Part shown: positions 25,816 through 34,871 of the stretch, one piece after another
How the letters are laid out: each line of letters starts with the position of its first letter
Position numbering within the stretch: position 1 is the first letter of the stretch
Source of the DNA: Saccharibacillus alkalitolerans
Lineage (GTDB): Bacteria > Bacillota > Bacilli > Paenibacillales > Paenibacillaceae
Assembly: GCF_011090185.1 (NCBI RefSeq)
Contig: NZ_JAAFGS010000008.1
Span: 62,001 to 126,000, forward strand
Direction: 5' to 3'
DNA: 64,000 nt
Made by a program: the position numbers and the translations under genes
The notes under the pieces: generated by a model
The model's database searches: none
What the model saw: only the letters and a program-made list of their open reading frames with translations
Told to the model about the DNA's origin: nothing

Positions 25816-28800
25816 ATGGCACTGCAAAATCAAACGATCGACCCGTTGGTCGAAAAATTCGCAAAGTCGTTCTCGGACGACTATTCGCTGGCCGTGAGCC
25901 GCAAAGACGCCGTGATCGACTATGTGACGGGGGCGACCGAAGAGCGTCCCGACGTCTTGGCGGGCTCCAACGTCTTTTTGCATCGGACGCTCGACGCGCT
26001 GGGCAAGCTGGCGGATAAGGCGGACGGGGACGAATTTTACCGGGCATTCTCGCTTCTGTTGTGGACCAAAGGCAAAGGCATGCTGTCGTATCAGGAACGG
26101 GAACTGCTGCGGATGGCCACGGGGGAGCTGCTGAGCGGCTTCGTGCTCGGCGGCCGCCAGGTACGCGATATGGAAGAGCGGAAAGCGAAGACGCTCGAGC
26201 GGCTGCGCAGCGTGCACCGGTACGCGGGCGGCGAGAACGTCCGCAAGATGTTCCGCATGCACATCAACATGAGCCGGGGAGTCGGCAAATACGTGCTTCC
26301 GCAGGAGACGAGCGCGGATACGCTGCTGGCATTGAAGCTGTACGGGCAGATCGATCCGGAGTTCATGAACGAGATGAAAGAACAGCTGCCGAAGCTGCTG
26401 CAGGAGCTGCTGAACGAAGACGCGGAGCCGCTGCGGGCGGAACTGCTGCGCGAATTCGAACCGCTGGCGATCCGGGAACTTCCGCTCAAGGACACGGCGT
26501 CGCGGCTCGATCTGGACGAAGCGTATCTCAAGGCCCGCCGCCAAGCCGTGCGCGAGCGCCTGTTCCCGGACTCGGCGCTCGACCGCAAAGAGCCGCTCAA
26601 GCGGGAGAAGCAGAACGAGCTGATGACGACGCTGCGCAGTGCGTTTTACTATGTGCTGCTGCTCGAAGGAGGCAAGGAAGGACTGCTGGAATCGTCGTCG
26701 GAACTGACGCGGGCGGTGCTCGAAGGCGTAAGAGTCGCGCACGAAATCCTGCCGCTGGAAACGCGCGACCAGCTGCTGCTGCTGGAGAATACGGGCAAAG
26801 ACCCCGATCTGCTGCTCGAAGGCATCGTGCCGCTCGACGAGCCGTTCGCGCTGATCCAGACGCTGGCGGACGAGATCGACGGCTACATGCCGGCGTGGAC
26901 GATGATGAAAAGCGAACTGTCGAAAGATCCCGAACGCACGAAGCGGCTGTTCGCCATCCTGCGCCGCCCGCTGCTCAAAGCGTACGTCTACCGGGTCATG
27001 GAGGACGCGGGCATGACGCCGGAGAGCGAAGGCGGCATCGAGCGCTTGGTGCTGGAGGCGCTGTCGGACAAAATTTACGGCAGCATTCTCGGAAAAAGCC
27101 TGGCGAAATATTTGCAGGGCGAACTGCCGCTCGAAACTTACCTCGAACATAAGCCTTCGCATGATTGGGACAACGCGCACGGCAACGATAGCCGGCGCCG
27201 CAACCTGCTCATCGCCGTGACGCTGCTGCCGGAAGACTCCGAAACGTACGCCCGGTTCGTCAAGATCGCCGCTCATCCGGAGATCGGCACGGCGGGATTC
27301 CTGTCTTATCTGTACCGTTCGCCGGTATTCAGCGGAGAGAGACTGCTGGAGCTGGCGGAAAAAGACCCGGGCGTCGACAGCGAAAAGCTGCTGCTTCAAC
27401 TGCTGCTGCTGAACGGAGCGAACGAATACTACTCTTATGCGCGCGTTCCGGAAGATGAGCTGCGGAGCATCATCCGCCATCGTTTGGGAAAATGCCTCGA
27501 TTATTATAACGACGTGCAGGCGGAAGTCCGGCAGACGATTCTGGAGGAGGCGCTGCCGGGCGGCGGCGAATCGGCCGGCGGGGCGGACGAGGCGCTGTTG
27601 ATCCGGGCGCTGCGGATGGGCCTGGGCGATTCGTCCAAGCGCATTCGCGAAATCGCGCGCGGCCAGCTGCTGCGGCGTCCCGACAAAGACCTGTACGTGA
27701 AGCTCTATTTGGAGGAGAAAAAGGCCGGCGTCCGCGAGATCGTCATCGACCTGCTGAGAGGGATCGAAGGAGAAGGGGACGCGTACCGGAATCTGCTTGC
27801 AAAAGAAAAGTCGGCCGCGCTCAAAGCCCGCCTGCAGGCGCTGCTGGATACGCTGGGCAAGCCGGCGGAATACGCGCACGCCGCGCTGGCCGCCCATGCC
27901 GACGCCAAAAAGGCGGCCCGTTTGAAGGGGATGCCGCTGGACGGGCTGCCTGAACTGCGCGCCAAAGACGGCCATAAGCTGGACGAGGCGATCAAGACGT
28001 ATGTGCTGACGGAGTCCGTCGACTTCGTTTCCGAACCGAGCCCGCGCCTGGACGAGGTGGCGGAATACGCCGATGCGGATTCGCTGACGGCGTTCGCGAC
28101 GGAAGTGCTGCGGCTGTGGATCGAAGACGGGGCGCCGGCCAAGGAGAAATGGGTGCTGCCGCTGGCGGCGCGCTTTGGCGGCCGAAGCATGATCGACCTG
28201 CTCGGCGGCCAGATCAAAGACTGGACGGAGAACAGCCGGGGCGCCATCGCGGCGGAAGCGGTGCGGGCGCTGGCCTACACCAACGATACCGCCGCGCTGA
28301 TGACGATCGACCGGCTGGGCCGCACGATCAAGAACCGCCAGGTCAAGGGAGCGGCGGAAGAAGCGCTCCAACTGGCGGCGGACAATTTGGGCCTGACCAA
28401 GGAACAGCTGGCGGACCGGCTGATTACGCAGCTCGGCTTCGACGCGAACGGCGAACTGGTTCTCGGCTACGGGGAACGCTCGTTCACGGTCAAGGTTAAC
28501 GCCGATCTGCAGCTGTCCGCCGTGAACGACGAGACCGGCAAGCCGGTCAAGAGCCTTCCGGCGCCGGGACAGAAGGACGATGCGGAACTTGCCGCGAAGT
28601 CCAAAGCCCGTTTCACCCAGCTCAAAAAGGATCTGAAAACGATGGTCGGCATCCAGGCGCAGCGGCTGGAGGAATCGCTGTCCAAACGGCGGCTGTGGCG
28701 GGCCGGGGAATGGCGGGAGCTGTTTGTCGGCAACGTCATCATGCGGCGGTTCGCGGTGGGCCTGATCTGGGGCGTCTATGGGGGAAGCGGCGAGGACACG

Positions 28801-29373
28801 GCGGTCGAAACGACGTTCCGCTATATGGAAGACGGCACGTTCAACACGGTGGATGAGGACGAATACGAACTGGCGGAAGACGCCGTCATCGGCCTGGTCC
28901 ATCCGCTCGAACTGGACACGGACACGCTGGAAGCCTGGAAAACGCAGCTGGAAGACTACGAAATTCTCCAGCCGTTCGTGCAGTTGAACCGTCCGGTGTA
29001 CGCGCCGGAGGAAGACGAACTGGAGCGCCGGACTTACAGCCGCCTGCCGCAGGGCGAATATTCGCCGACCGCTTTCCCGAAAGCGCTGGAGAAATACGGC
29101 TGGGTCAAAGGCCGGGCGCAGGACGGCGGCTTCTACAACGAGCTGTTCAAGGAGTACGGCGAATTGATCGCCCGTCTGACGTTCAGCGGGGCAAGCATCG
29201 CTTACTATGAAGGAATGGAAGACGTCACGCTGGAAGAACTCGAGTTTTTCGGCAACAAAGGCGACGGTTACTACTATACGGTCATGACCGGACATCCGCT
29301 GAAAAACGTGCCGGACCGGGTGTTCAGCGAGACGGTATACGACATTTTGCGGGCGAGCGGAGGAGAGAACTGA
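25816..29373 (+). CDS. DUF4132 protein, large helical-repeat scaffold (YehI-like)
   Basis: 1185 residues; CGAGGAGG before the ATG. The first 950 residues are almost wholly helical, with HEAT-like Leu/Ala-rich repeats (RIREIARGQLLRRPDKDL, NSRGAIAAEAVRALAYTND, QVKGAAEEALQLAADNLGL). The C-terminal 250 residues contain the DUF4132 core: WRAGEWRELFVGNVIMRR, FAVGLIWGVYGG, LVHPLELDTDTLEAWK and YEILQPFVQLNRPVY. E. coli YehI and MolR belong to this family. It probably acts as a scaffold or substrate-recognition component for the ATPase/VWA pair. No catalytic residues can be named. Confidence 0.82.
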   Translation: MALQNQTIDPLVEKFAKSFSDDYSLAVSRKDAVIDYVTGATEERPDVLAGSNVFLHRTLDALGKLADKADGDEFYRAFSLLLWTKGKGMLSYQERELLRMATGELLSGFVLGGRQVRDMEERKAKTLERLRSVHRYAGGENVRKMFRMHINMSRGVGKYVLPQETSADTLLALKLYGQIDPEFMNEMKEQLPKLLQELLNEDAEPLRAELLREFEPLAIRELPLKDTASRLDLDEAYLKARRQAVRERLFPDSALDRKEPLKREKQNELMTTLRSAFYYVLLLEGGKEGLLESSSELTRAVLEGVRVAHEILPLETRDQLLLLENTGKDPDLLLEGIVPLDEPFALIQTLADEIDGYMPAWTMMKSELSKDPERTKRLFAILRRPLLKAYVYRVMEDAGMTPESEGGIERLVLEALSDKIYGSILGKSLAKYLQGELPLETYLEHKPSHDWDNAHGNDSRRRNLLIAVTLLPEDSETYARFVKIAAHPEIGTAGFLSYLYRSPVFSGERLLELAEKDPGVDSEKLLLQLLLLNGANEYYSYARVPEDELRSIIRHRLGKCLDYYNDVQAEVRQTILEEALPGGGESAGGADEALLIRALRMGLGDSSKRIREIARGQLLRRPDKDLYVKLYLEEKKAGVREIVIDLLRGIEGEGDAYRNLLAKEKSAALKARLQALLDTLGKPAEYAHAALAAHADAKKAARLKGMPLDGLPELRAKDGHKLDEAIKTYVLTESVDFVSEPSPRLDEVAEYADADSLTAFATEVLRLWIEDGAPAKEKWVLPLAARFGGRSMIDLLGGQIKDWTENSRGAIAAEAVRALAYTNDTAALMTIDRLGRTIKNRQVKGAAEEALQLAADNLGLTKEQLADRLITQLGFDANGELVLGYGERSFTVKVNADLQLSAVNDETGKPVKSLPAPGQKDDAELAAKSKARFTQLKKDLKTMVGIQAQRLEESLSKRRLWRAGEWRELFVGNVIMRRFAVGLIWGVYGGSGEDTAVETTFRYMEDGTFNTVDEDEYELAEDAVIGLVHPLELDTDTLEAWKTQLEDYEILQPFVQLNRPVYAPEEDELERRTYSRLPQGEYSPTAFPKALEKYGWVKGRAQDGGFYNELFKEYGELIARLTFSGASIAYYEGMEDVTLEELEFFGNKGDGYYYTVMTGHPLKNVPDRVFSETVYDILRASGGEN

Positions 29374-29979
29374 ATGGAACGCAGCGATCCGCCGGAAGTC
29401 CGGCCGCGTTCGGCGGCGCCCGCAGGCGGCGGCATTCGCAGTCTTTTCTTTCACGAAGACGATTACGCCATGCTGGAGCTGATGCCCGCGAAGCGCCGGG
29501 GAAACGTCGAAGCGGAAATGGAGCGGATTCAAGCTTTCGCGGAACAGCATCGGACGGAAGGAGGCTATACGGACCTTTACGTGCGGGAAAGCGATCCGAA
29601 AGAACTGGCCGGGCTCGGTATTCCGCTGGCGAACGTCGAACGGGCGGTATCTTCGTTCGCGCGTCCGTACGACAAGGTGACAACAGGCTACGGTTCCACT
29701 TATGAGGCGGAATGTCCCGGCATCAAGGCGTTCGGGCCCGACGAAGAGACCGTACTTCTGTGCGAGCATGAGGACGGAACGTTGCGCAAAGCCTGGATGC
29801 TGCTGAATATCGGAAATCGCGAGCGGTACGACCTGAGTTTAAAGCTGCTGCGAACGCTGGCCGGAATCGCTCCGCTCATGCTGGCCGATCTGGCCTGGGG
29901 CGTCAGCGTCGAATTGAGCGACGAAGCGGCGGTGCGGCAGTATCTGGACGAGTATCTGAACGATGAAGAAGACGCTTAG
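29374..29979 (+). CDS. Unknown protein of the MoxR/VWA/SWIM operon
   Basis: 201 residues; its ATG follows the DUF4132 stop codon with no gap, and GGAGGAGA lies at the end of that gene, so translation is coupled. The body contains SLFFHEDDYAMLELMPAKRR, ECPGIKAFGPDEETVLLCEHEDG and WMLLNIGNRERYDLSLKLLRTL, mixed alpha/beta and soluble. I recognise no family. Its tight coupling argues that it belongs to the same machine. It has no counterpart that I can name in the E. coli yeh set. Confidence 0.7.
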   Translation: MERSDPPEVRPRSAAPAGGGIRSLFFHEDDYAMLELMPAKRRGNVEAEMERIQAFAEQHRTEGGYTDLYVRESDPKELAGLGIPLANVERAVSSFARPYDKVTTGYGSTYEAECPGIKAFGPDEETVLLCEHEDGTLRKAWMLLNIGNRERYDLSLKLLRTLAGIAPLMLADLAWGVSVELSDEAAVRQYLDEYLNDEEDA

Positions 29980-30084
29980 CGAAACATCGCGGACGGTCCT
30001 GTCGGGACCGGGGCCGGATCGGCGTTACTTCGGTTTGTTGAACATCGGGGGCGCAGACGTGCCGGGAAACGGAGGCGAACGGAA

Positions 30085-32070
30085 ATGGGCGATTCGATGG
30101 AACGGCGGTTCCGCCGATTGACGGCGCTGTGCACGGAAGATTATCTGATCCGTTACGCGAATAAAGGGCTGTACAATCGGGCGCTCAAAGATATGGAAAA
30201 AGGAACGACCGCGGAGTATGCCTTCGGAACGGACGAGGTGACGTGCACGCTGGACGACGGCACCGTCTGCGTCTTGACCGATTCGATCGAGCGTTTCGAT
30301 TGCAGCTGTCCGTCGGACAAAATTTGCAAGCACGTGCTGATCGGGATTCTGTATTACGCGCGCCGTCAAGGGGGAGCGGCGGCGGCCGGCGGCGAGGCGG
30401 CCGCGAATTCGGCGCTTCCGGAGCCGGATGGTTCGGGAAGCGTAAGCGGAGCGAAAAAGGAGAGCGAAAAGCCCGGGGCCGGCGCGGAGGAAGCCGGTAA
30501 CGCTGCGCTTCCGGAGCCGGATGGTTCGGGAAGCGTAAGCGGAGCGAAAAAGGAGAGCGAAAAGTCCGCGGCCGGCACGGAGGAAGCCGGCGCTGCTGCC
30601 GAAGATTCGGGGCAGGGAAAAGACGCGGTCCGCGGCGCGGCTGCGGATGCGAGCGAGGCTTCGGCCGAGACGGTCCAAGCGGACGGCGAACTGTCCGCCG
30701 GCTCGGCTGCGGAACCGGCGGACGAGCTGCCGAAGCCGGATTTCGGGTGGCTGCTGGAACGGGAGATCAGCGAGCTGATCGCTCCTTTTAACGCTTCCAG
30801 GGTCGAAGAGGCGGCGTTTCGCCTGCGCTACCGCGAAGAGCTGAACGTCGACGAAGGCTCGCTGCTGGTCGTGCGGATGAACCGATCCGGCGTGGAAGTG
30901 GCTTTCACGGACGCGGGGGACGTGTCCCGCGCGCTCTGCGCGGTACCGGGCGCCGACGGCGAGATGTACAAGCTCGAGGCGCTGCTGCGCTACCGGGCGA
31001 GCCGAGGGCTTCGCGACGAAGACGCGCTGGCCGGGCAGCTGTCTCCGGTGGCGCCGCCGCCGGAGCTGCTCCGCGAGTTCCGCGAGAGCGTGCGGGCGCT
31101 GCTGGGCAGCGGATTGGCCCGGCTGCCTCACAGCTTCGCGGCTCGCTTCGAGCTGCTGGCGATCGCCGCGCGCAGCGGCGGCCTGCCGAATCTGGAACGC
31201 GAAGCGAGAGGCATTCACGGCGAGCTGGAGCTGTTCTTCGCGCGGCATATTCGCTTCTCGGGCCGAGCGCTGCTGAGCCGCCTGACCCGCGTGGCGCTGA
31301 TGCTCGAAGCGCTGGAGCGGGACATCGGGCCTGCGCGCCGGGCACAGCTGGCCGGGCGTTTCCGCAGCCGGTATTACACGGTGCCGAGGCTCGATCTGTA
31401 CGCTCTCGGCGCGGAGCCGTGGGAGACGAGATCCGGGTATCGGGGGATCACGTATTATTTCTACTGCGCGGAGGACGACGGCGTCTATACCTACACGCAG
31501 GCCCGTCCCGCTTATTATGAAGGAGCGGAGTTCTCTTTCTCCCGGCATTACCGCGAACGTTCGCCGTGGAAGCCGGAGCTGACGCTCAAGGCGGCGAGCG
31601 CTTCGATGCTCTCTTTCCGTTCGGTCAAGGTCAGCGCGGACGGACGGCTGTCCTCCGGCGGCTCGCCCGTTTTGGCGCTGCCCGAGCGGCCGCCGGTCGA
31701 AGCATTCGACTTCGGCAGCCTGGCCGCGGGCGGCTTCGCGGAACTCGCGCAGGAGCGCGGGCGGGACAGCCTGTTCGGAGCGCCCGCGCGCAGCTTGAAG
31801 CTGTTGAAAGCTTCCGCGGTCGAAGGCTGCGCCTACGACCGCGCCGCCCAGGCGCTGAAGCTGACGATCGCGGGCGCGGCGGGAGATCGGCTGGAGCTGA
31901 CCTTGCCGTACCATGCCGATTGGAAAACGGCGATCAATCGCCTTGAGTCGGGGCGCGGCCTGCCGGACGCGGGAGAATTTTACGTATTCGCCTCGATCGA
32001 GGAGGACGCGGTTCATCCGATCAGCTTTTTGCAGGGAGATGGACAGATCAATCTGAAGCTGGATTTGTAG
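30085..32070 (+). CDS. SWIM zinc-finger protein (YehQ-like)
   Basis: 661 residues; GGAGG nine bases before the ATG. The SWIM motif is FDCSCPSDKICKHVLIG with Cys73, Cys75, Cys81 and His83 (CxCxnCxH), likely to bind zinc and then DNA or protein. A low-complexity acidic linker follows (residues about 95-215) that includes a near-perfect 31-residue duplication. The remaining 440 residues, with LNVDEGSLLVVRMNRSGVEVAFTDAG and YRGITYYFYCAEDDGVYTYTQARP, are shared with bacterial SWIM proteins next to MoxR/VWA genes. It is 105 bases after the previous gene, the largest gap in the operon. Confidence 0.82.
   Translation: MGDSMERRFRRLTALCTEDYLIRYANKGLYNRALKDMEKGTTAEYAFGTDEVTCTLDDGTVCVLTDSIERFDCSCPSDKICKHVLIGILYYARRQGGAAAAGGEAAANSALPEPDGSGSVSGAKKESEKPGAGAEEAGNAALPEPDGSGSVSGAKKESEKSAAGTEEAGAAAEDSGQGKDAVRGAAADASEASAETVQADGELSAGSAAEPADELPKPDFGWLLEREISELIAPFNASRVEEAAFRLRYREELNVDEGSLLVVRMNRSGVEVAFTDAGDVSRALCAVPGADGEMYKLEALLRYRASRGLRDEDALAGQLSPVAPPPELLREFRESVRALLGSGLARLPHSFAARFELLAIAARSGGLPNLEREARGIHGELELFFARHIRFSGRALLSRLTRVALMLEALERDIGPARRAQLAGRFRSRYYTVPRLDLYALGAEPWETRSGYRGITYYFYCAEDDGVYTYTQARPAYYEGAEFSFSRHYRERSPWKPELTLKAASASMLSFRSVKVSADGRLSSGGSPVLALPERPPVEAFDFGSLAAGGFAELAQERGRDSLFGAPARSLKLLKASAVEGCAYDRAAQALKLTIAGAAGDRLELTLPYHADWKTAINRLESGRGLPDAGEFYVFASIEEDAVHPISFLQGDGQINLKLDL
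30412..30597 (+). repeat. 93-bp direct duplication inside the SWIM gene
   Basis: Two adjacent 93-base units (30412-30504 and 30505-30597) encode ALPEPDGSGSVSGAKKESEK plus 11 further residues each. The first 60 bases are identical. In-frame, so the protein linker simply lengthened by 31 residues; a recent slippage event is likely. Confidence 0.85.
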
Positions 32071-32132
32071 GCGGGAGAGGCGCGCGGGGATACGCGAGGG
32101 AGAAGTCGGCCGTCCCGAAACGGAGGAGAAAT

Positions 32133-32480
32133 ATGAACGAGATGAACCGCCTGCTCGAGCGGGTGGACGATTGGACGGAAGAGCTTCTGCTGCGGGGAGC
32201 CGCGCAGTTCGCGTCGGACGACGCGAAGCGGCTGGAACGTCTGGCGGACGAAGCGCAGCGGCTCGGCATGGGGCTGCTGGAGGAACTGCTGCGCCGCCTT
32301 GCGAAAGCGGGGGAGCGCAGCCGGCTTTCGGCGGGCAGCGGAGCCGAAGGGGAGACCGCCGCGGAAGAGCTGGCGGGAGCCTTTTTCCGCCTGTGCGGGT
32401 ACGCGGAGCTGGCCCGAGGCGGCAGCGGCGAATCGTCCGAAGAAGACTTGGCTTCCGCAGCGGAGGAAGCCGAGTCTTGA
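32133..32480 (+). CDS. Small acidic helical protein ending the MoxR/VWA/SWIM operon
   Basis: 115 residues; CGGAGGAG before the ATG, 62 bases after the SWIM gene. Strongly helical and Leu/Glu/Arg-rich (LLERVDDWTEELLLRGAAQF, ADEAQRLGMGLLEELLRRL) with a Ser/Glu-rich tail. It reads as a small adaptor or subunit. The family is unknown to me. It is followed by the operon terminator. Confidence 0.65.
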   Translation: MNEMNRLLERVDDWTEELLLRGAAQFASDDAKRLERLADEAQRLGMGLLEELLRRLAKAGERSRLSAGSGAEGETAAEELAGAFFRLCGYAELARGGSGESSEEDLASAAEEAES

Positions 32481-32535
32481 AGCGGCGATGAGCTTCGCGC
32501 CGCGCGGCTAAGTAAGCGGCGCGCCTTATGATGCT

Positions 32536-32575
32536 TAAAGAGCCGGAAAGTCCCAGCGGACTTTTCGGCTCTTTT
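32536..32575 (+). terminator. Operon terminator of the MoxR/VWA/SWIM block
   Basis: AAAGAGCCGGAAAGTCC-CAGC-GGACTTTTCGGCTCTTTTT hairpin with T run. Confidence 0.85.
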
Positions 32576-32688
32576 TGGAGTTTGCGTAAACGGAAGCTCT
32601 GAACCGCCTGCAAAAGCAGCGGAGAAAATAAACGGCGGGCTCGTTTGGGCAGAAAGCGGGATTGTTCTCCCGCCTCCCGGTGGCAGGA

Positions 32689-32878
32689 GAAAATAGTTGC
32701 AGGAGAGCACTTATTTTCCCTTTATAGGCCGACTTGAACAAAATAAGTGCGTAAGAGCAGTTAAATCTCGGAAAAGAGGCGATTTTTCCTCTTTTTCCGC
32801 GAAATAGCTGCTTATTTGCATCTATTTCTTCGTTCGGCTTACATAGGAGCCAAATAGCTGCTCATGTGCACTTATTTC
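32689..32878. repeat. Cluster of four imperfect palindromes
   Basis: Four elements of 27-30 bases in 190 bases: 32689-32718, 32739-32768, 32801-32828 and 32852-32878. Each is an AAATARYTGC-type arm, six variable loop bases and the complementary GCASTTATTT-type arm. Arms are conserved between copies and loops are not. The stretch is AT-rich in a GC-rich window and has no gene. It may be a family of mobile or regulatory repeats, or a set of protein-binding sites. The rest of 32600-33027 shows nothing else. Confidence 0.75.
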
Positions 32879-33027
32879 AAAAAGGAGTGTTTAAAAAGCG
32901 GTTTTCGAATTGCGGTTTTCGAATTGAAGAAAGATTCTGAACAAAGATGTTGAAGAAAGGCTCTGAAGAAGGTTTCGGCTGCCGCTGCGGTTTCTTCGAG
33001 CGGCGGCTTCTTCGACCGATGGTCTGT

Positions 33028-34386
33028 TCAATTAATCTTCGTCCACAGCGCTCCGGTCGAGGTGAATCCTTTGTCCGTCGCTTTAATGTCGACCGTCACC
33101 GGAGAGGAGCCTCCCGGCGAAGCGCTGCGCAGGATGTCGGAGTGTTCGCCGCCGAAGCCGGACAGCGCGGCCCAGAAATCCGCGCCGCCCGACGAGCGGT
33201 AGCGCCCCGGAGCGATATCGACGCCGACGATATAAGTACCGGCGCCGAATTTCGTTTTCGGCGAGACGGATTTCCCGGCGCTTACGGCCTGCCAGCAGCC
33301 CGAACCTTTCGAGACGAAGCCGGCGTCCGTCGACTTGATCTCGACGACGGCCGGACCTTTCGGGCTGCCGCCGGCGATCCGATCCTTCGCCGTGCCGGAC
33401 AATCCCGAATCGCGTTCCCAGTATTCGATCGTGCCGACCGAGCGGTATAAGCCCGGGCGGATATGGGTGTGGATCAAATACTGTCCGCTGCCCGGAAAGG
33501 AGGAGCCGGAGCGAGACATCTCGGCCGTGCCGTTCGGTCCCGTCCATTTCGGCGGGGCCGTCGGGCGCTGCCGCTCGTCCGCCGTGCTGCGATCCTTGGC
33601 CGGGTTACCTTTATTCGTCCGACTTTGTTCGGAGAGCGAGCCCGCATCCTTCTTGGTCTGCCCGCCGCCCTCGCCTTCGGGACGCTGCCGCTCCTTCGCG
33701 GCGCCGCTCGGCGCGTCCTGAGGCGCCTGCTCTTGCGCCTGCTCGCCGCTCTGCGGCCGCTTGCTCTCCTGCGGCCGGCTGCGTTCCTCGGCCCGCGCCG
33801 CGCCGCCGCTCTCCGCCTCCACCGGAGGCGTGCCGCCATCCGGCCGTCGCTCCTCGGCCCGCGCCGCGCCGCCGCTCTCCGCCTCCGCCGGAGGCGTGCC
33901 GCCATCGGGCCGTCGCTGCTCGGCCCGCGCCGCGCCGCCGCTCTCCGGCTCCGCCGAAGGCGTGCCGTCATCCGGCCGGCGCTGCTCGGCCCGCGCCGCG
34001 CCGCCGCTCTCCGCCTCCGCCGGAGGCGTGCCGCCATCGGGCCGTCGCTGCTCGGTCCGCGCCGCGCCGCCGCTTTCCGCCTCCGCCGGAGGCGTGCCGC
34101 CATCGGGCCGTCGCTGCTCGGCCCGCGCCGCGCCGCCGCTCTCCGCCTCCGCAGGCGCCGTCCGGCCGCCGTCTTCCCGCGGCTGCTCGGTCGCCGTTCC
34201 GCCGTCCGGCCGTGTCGTCTCCGCTGTCCCCGAGCCGTCCGACTCGATCGGACGGGGAGTCTCGGCGCCTGTTCCGCCGCCGTTCGCCGTTTTTGCGCTT
34301 TCTCCCGAGCAGGCGCCCAGCACGGCGAGCAAAGCCGCCGACGCCAGCGCGGCGCGCAAAAACCGGGATTTCCCGCTGAGCTTCAT
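33028..34386 (-). CDS. Lipoprotein with 22-residue tandem repeats and two C-terminal domain repeats
   Basis: 452 residues; AGGAGGA six bases before the ATG. The signal peptide ends in the lipobox LGAC (Cys near 26), so it is anchored on the outer face of the membrane. Residues about 75-205 consist of six copies of a 22-residue unit like RRPDGGTPPAEAESGGAARA, charged and unstructured, a spacer through the wall. The C-terminus has two copies of a beta-rich domain (HTHIRPGLYRSVGTIEYWER and GVDIAPGRYRSSGGADFWAA) known from Gram-positive surface proteins of unknown role. Single gene, no partner. Confidence 0.75.
   Translation of the reverse strand: MKLSGKSRFLRAALASAALLAVLGACSGESAKTANGGGTGAETPRPIESDGSGTAETTRPDGGTATEQPREDGGRTAPAEAESGGAARAEQRRPDGGTPPAEAESGGAARTEQRRPDGGTPPAEAESGGAARAEQRRPDDGTPSAEPESGGAARAEQRRPDGGTPPAEAESGGAARAEERRPDGGTPPVEAESGGAARAEERSRPQESKRPQSGEQAQEQAPQDAPSGAAKERQRPEGEGGGQTKKDAGSLSEQSRTNKGNPAKDRSTADERQRPTAPPKWTGPNGTAEMSRSGSSFPGSGQYLIHTHIRPGLYRSVGTIEYWERDSGLSGTAKDRIAGGSPKGPAVVEIKSTDAGFVSKGSGCWQAVSAGKSVSPKTKFGAGTYIVGVDIAPGRYRSSGGADFWAALSGFGGEHSDILRSASPGGSSPVTVDIKATDKGFTSTGALWTKIN
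33781..34150 (-). repeat. 66-bp tandem coding repeat
   Basis: Units recur every 66 bases (GCCGCCGCTCTCCGCCTCC at 33805, 33871, 33937, 34003, 34069, 34135 with small changes), encoding the 22-residue repeat of the lipoprotein. Unit length keeps frame, so copy number can vary without breaking the protein. Confidence 0.9.
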
Positions 34387-34732
34387 CTTCGTTCCTCCTG
34401 TTCTATTCCGGACTGTCTGCGCGGCCGCCGGTCAACTGCCTTACTGCCCTCTGCGGCTGTACGTCGATGCCCGCAGTCCGGTCTCGCGCATTATTTTTCC
34501 ATTTTAACAGATTCCGCCGCTCCCGGCCGCAAAGGATCCGTCCGCGCAGTCCCGGCCTGCCGAAGAGGGAAGCGGGCCCGCCGCGCGCTCCGCATTCGGC
34601 GCCCTTCTTCATCCGATCCCTCTATAACGTTCGCTGCGGCTGTATCGTCTTCATTTTTATCTAAATTTTTATAGAATGTTGAGCAATTTGTGAAATGAAC
34701 CGAAAACGTTTCGTCTGCGCCTGCGAGAAGCA

Positions 34733-34761
34733 TTGTCGAAAAGGGGAGGCGGGCGTATAAT
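34733..34761 (+). promoter_or_regulatory. SigA promoter of the EetA-EetB-ECF operon
   Basis: TTGTCG-N17-TATAAT, with a perfect -10. The leader is about 105 bases. A single TTGTGA half-site lies at 34688-34693 but no full palindrome. Confidence 0.7.
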
Positions 34762-34871
34762 GGAGGCATCTAAGATTTAGGTATTCAAAAAAATGAGTAT
34801 TTTGCAGCGAGGAGCTTTTTCTTGAAAACATATGTGAAATTTGGTGCAAAGTACGGGTGAGGGGCCATGCA

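Noticed and set aside
24328-29769. Very long antisense open frame opposite the VWA and DUF4132 genes
   Set aside because: It mirrors genes with strong domain evidence; high GC makes antisense frames long, and its translation is low-complexity Arg/Gln/Phe.
34688-34708. Crp/Fnr site upstream of the eetA operon
   Set aside because: Only one TTGTGA half-site; the other half (TCACA) is missing and the spacing to the -10 is wrong.
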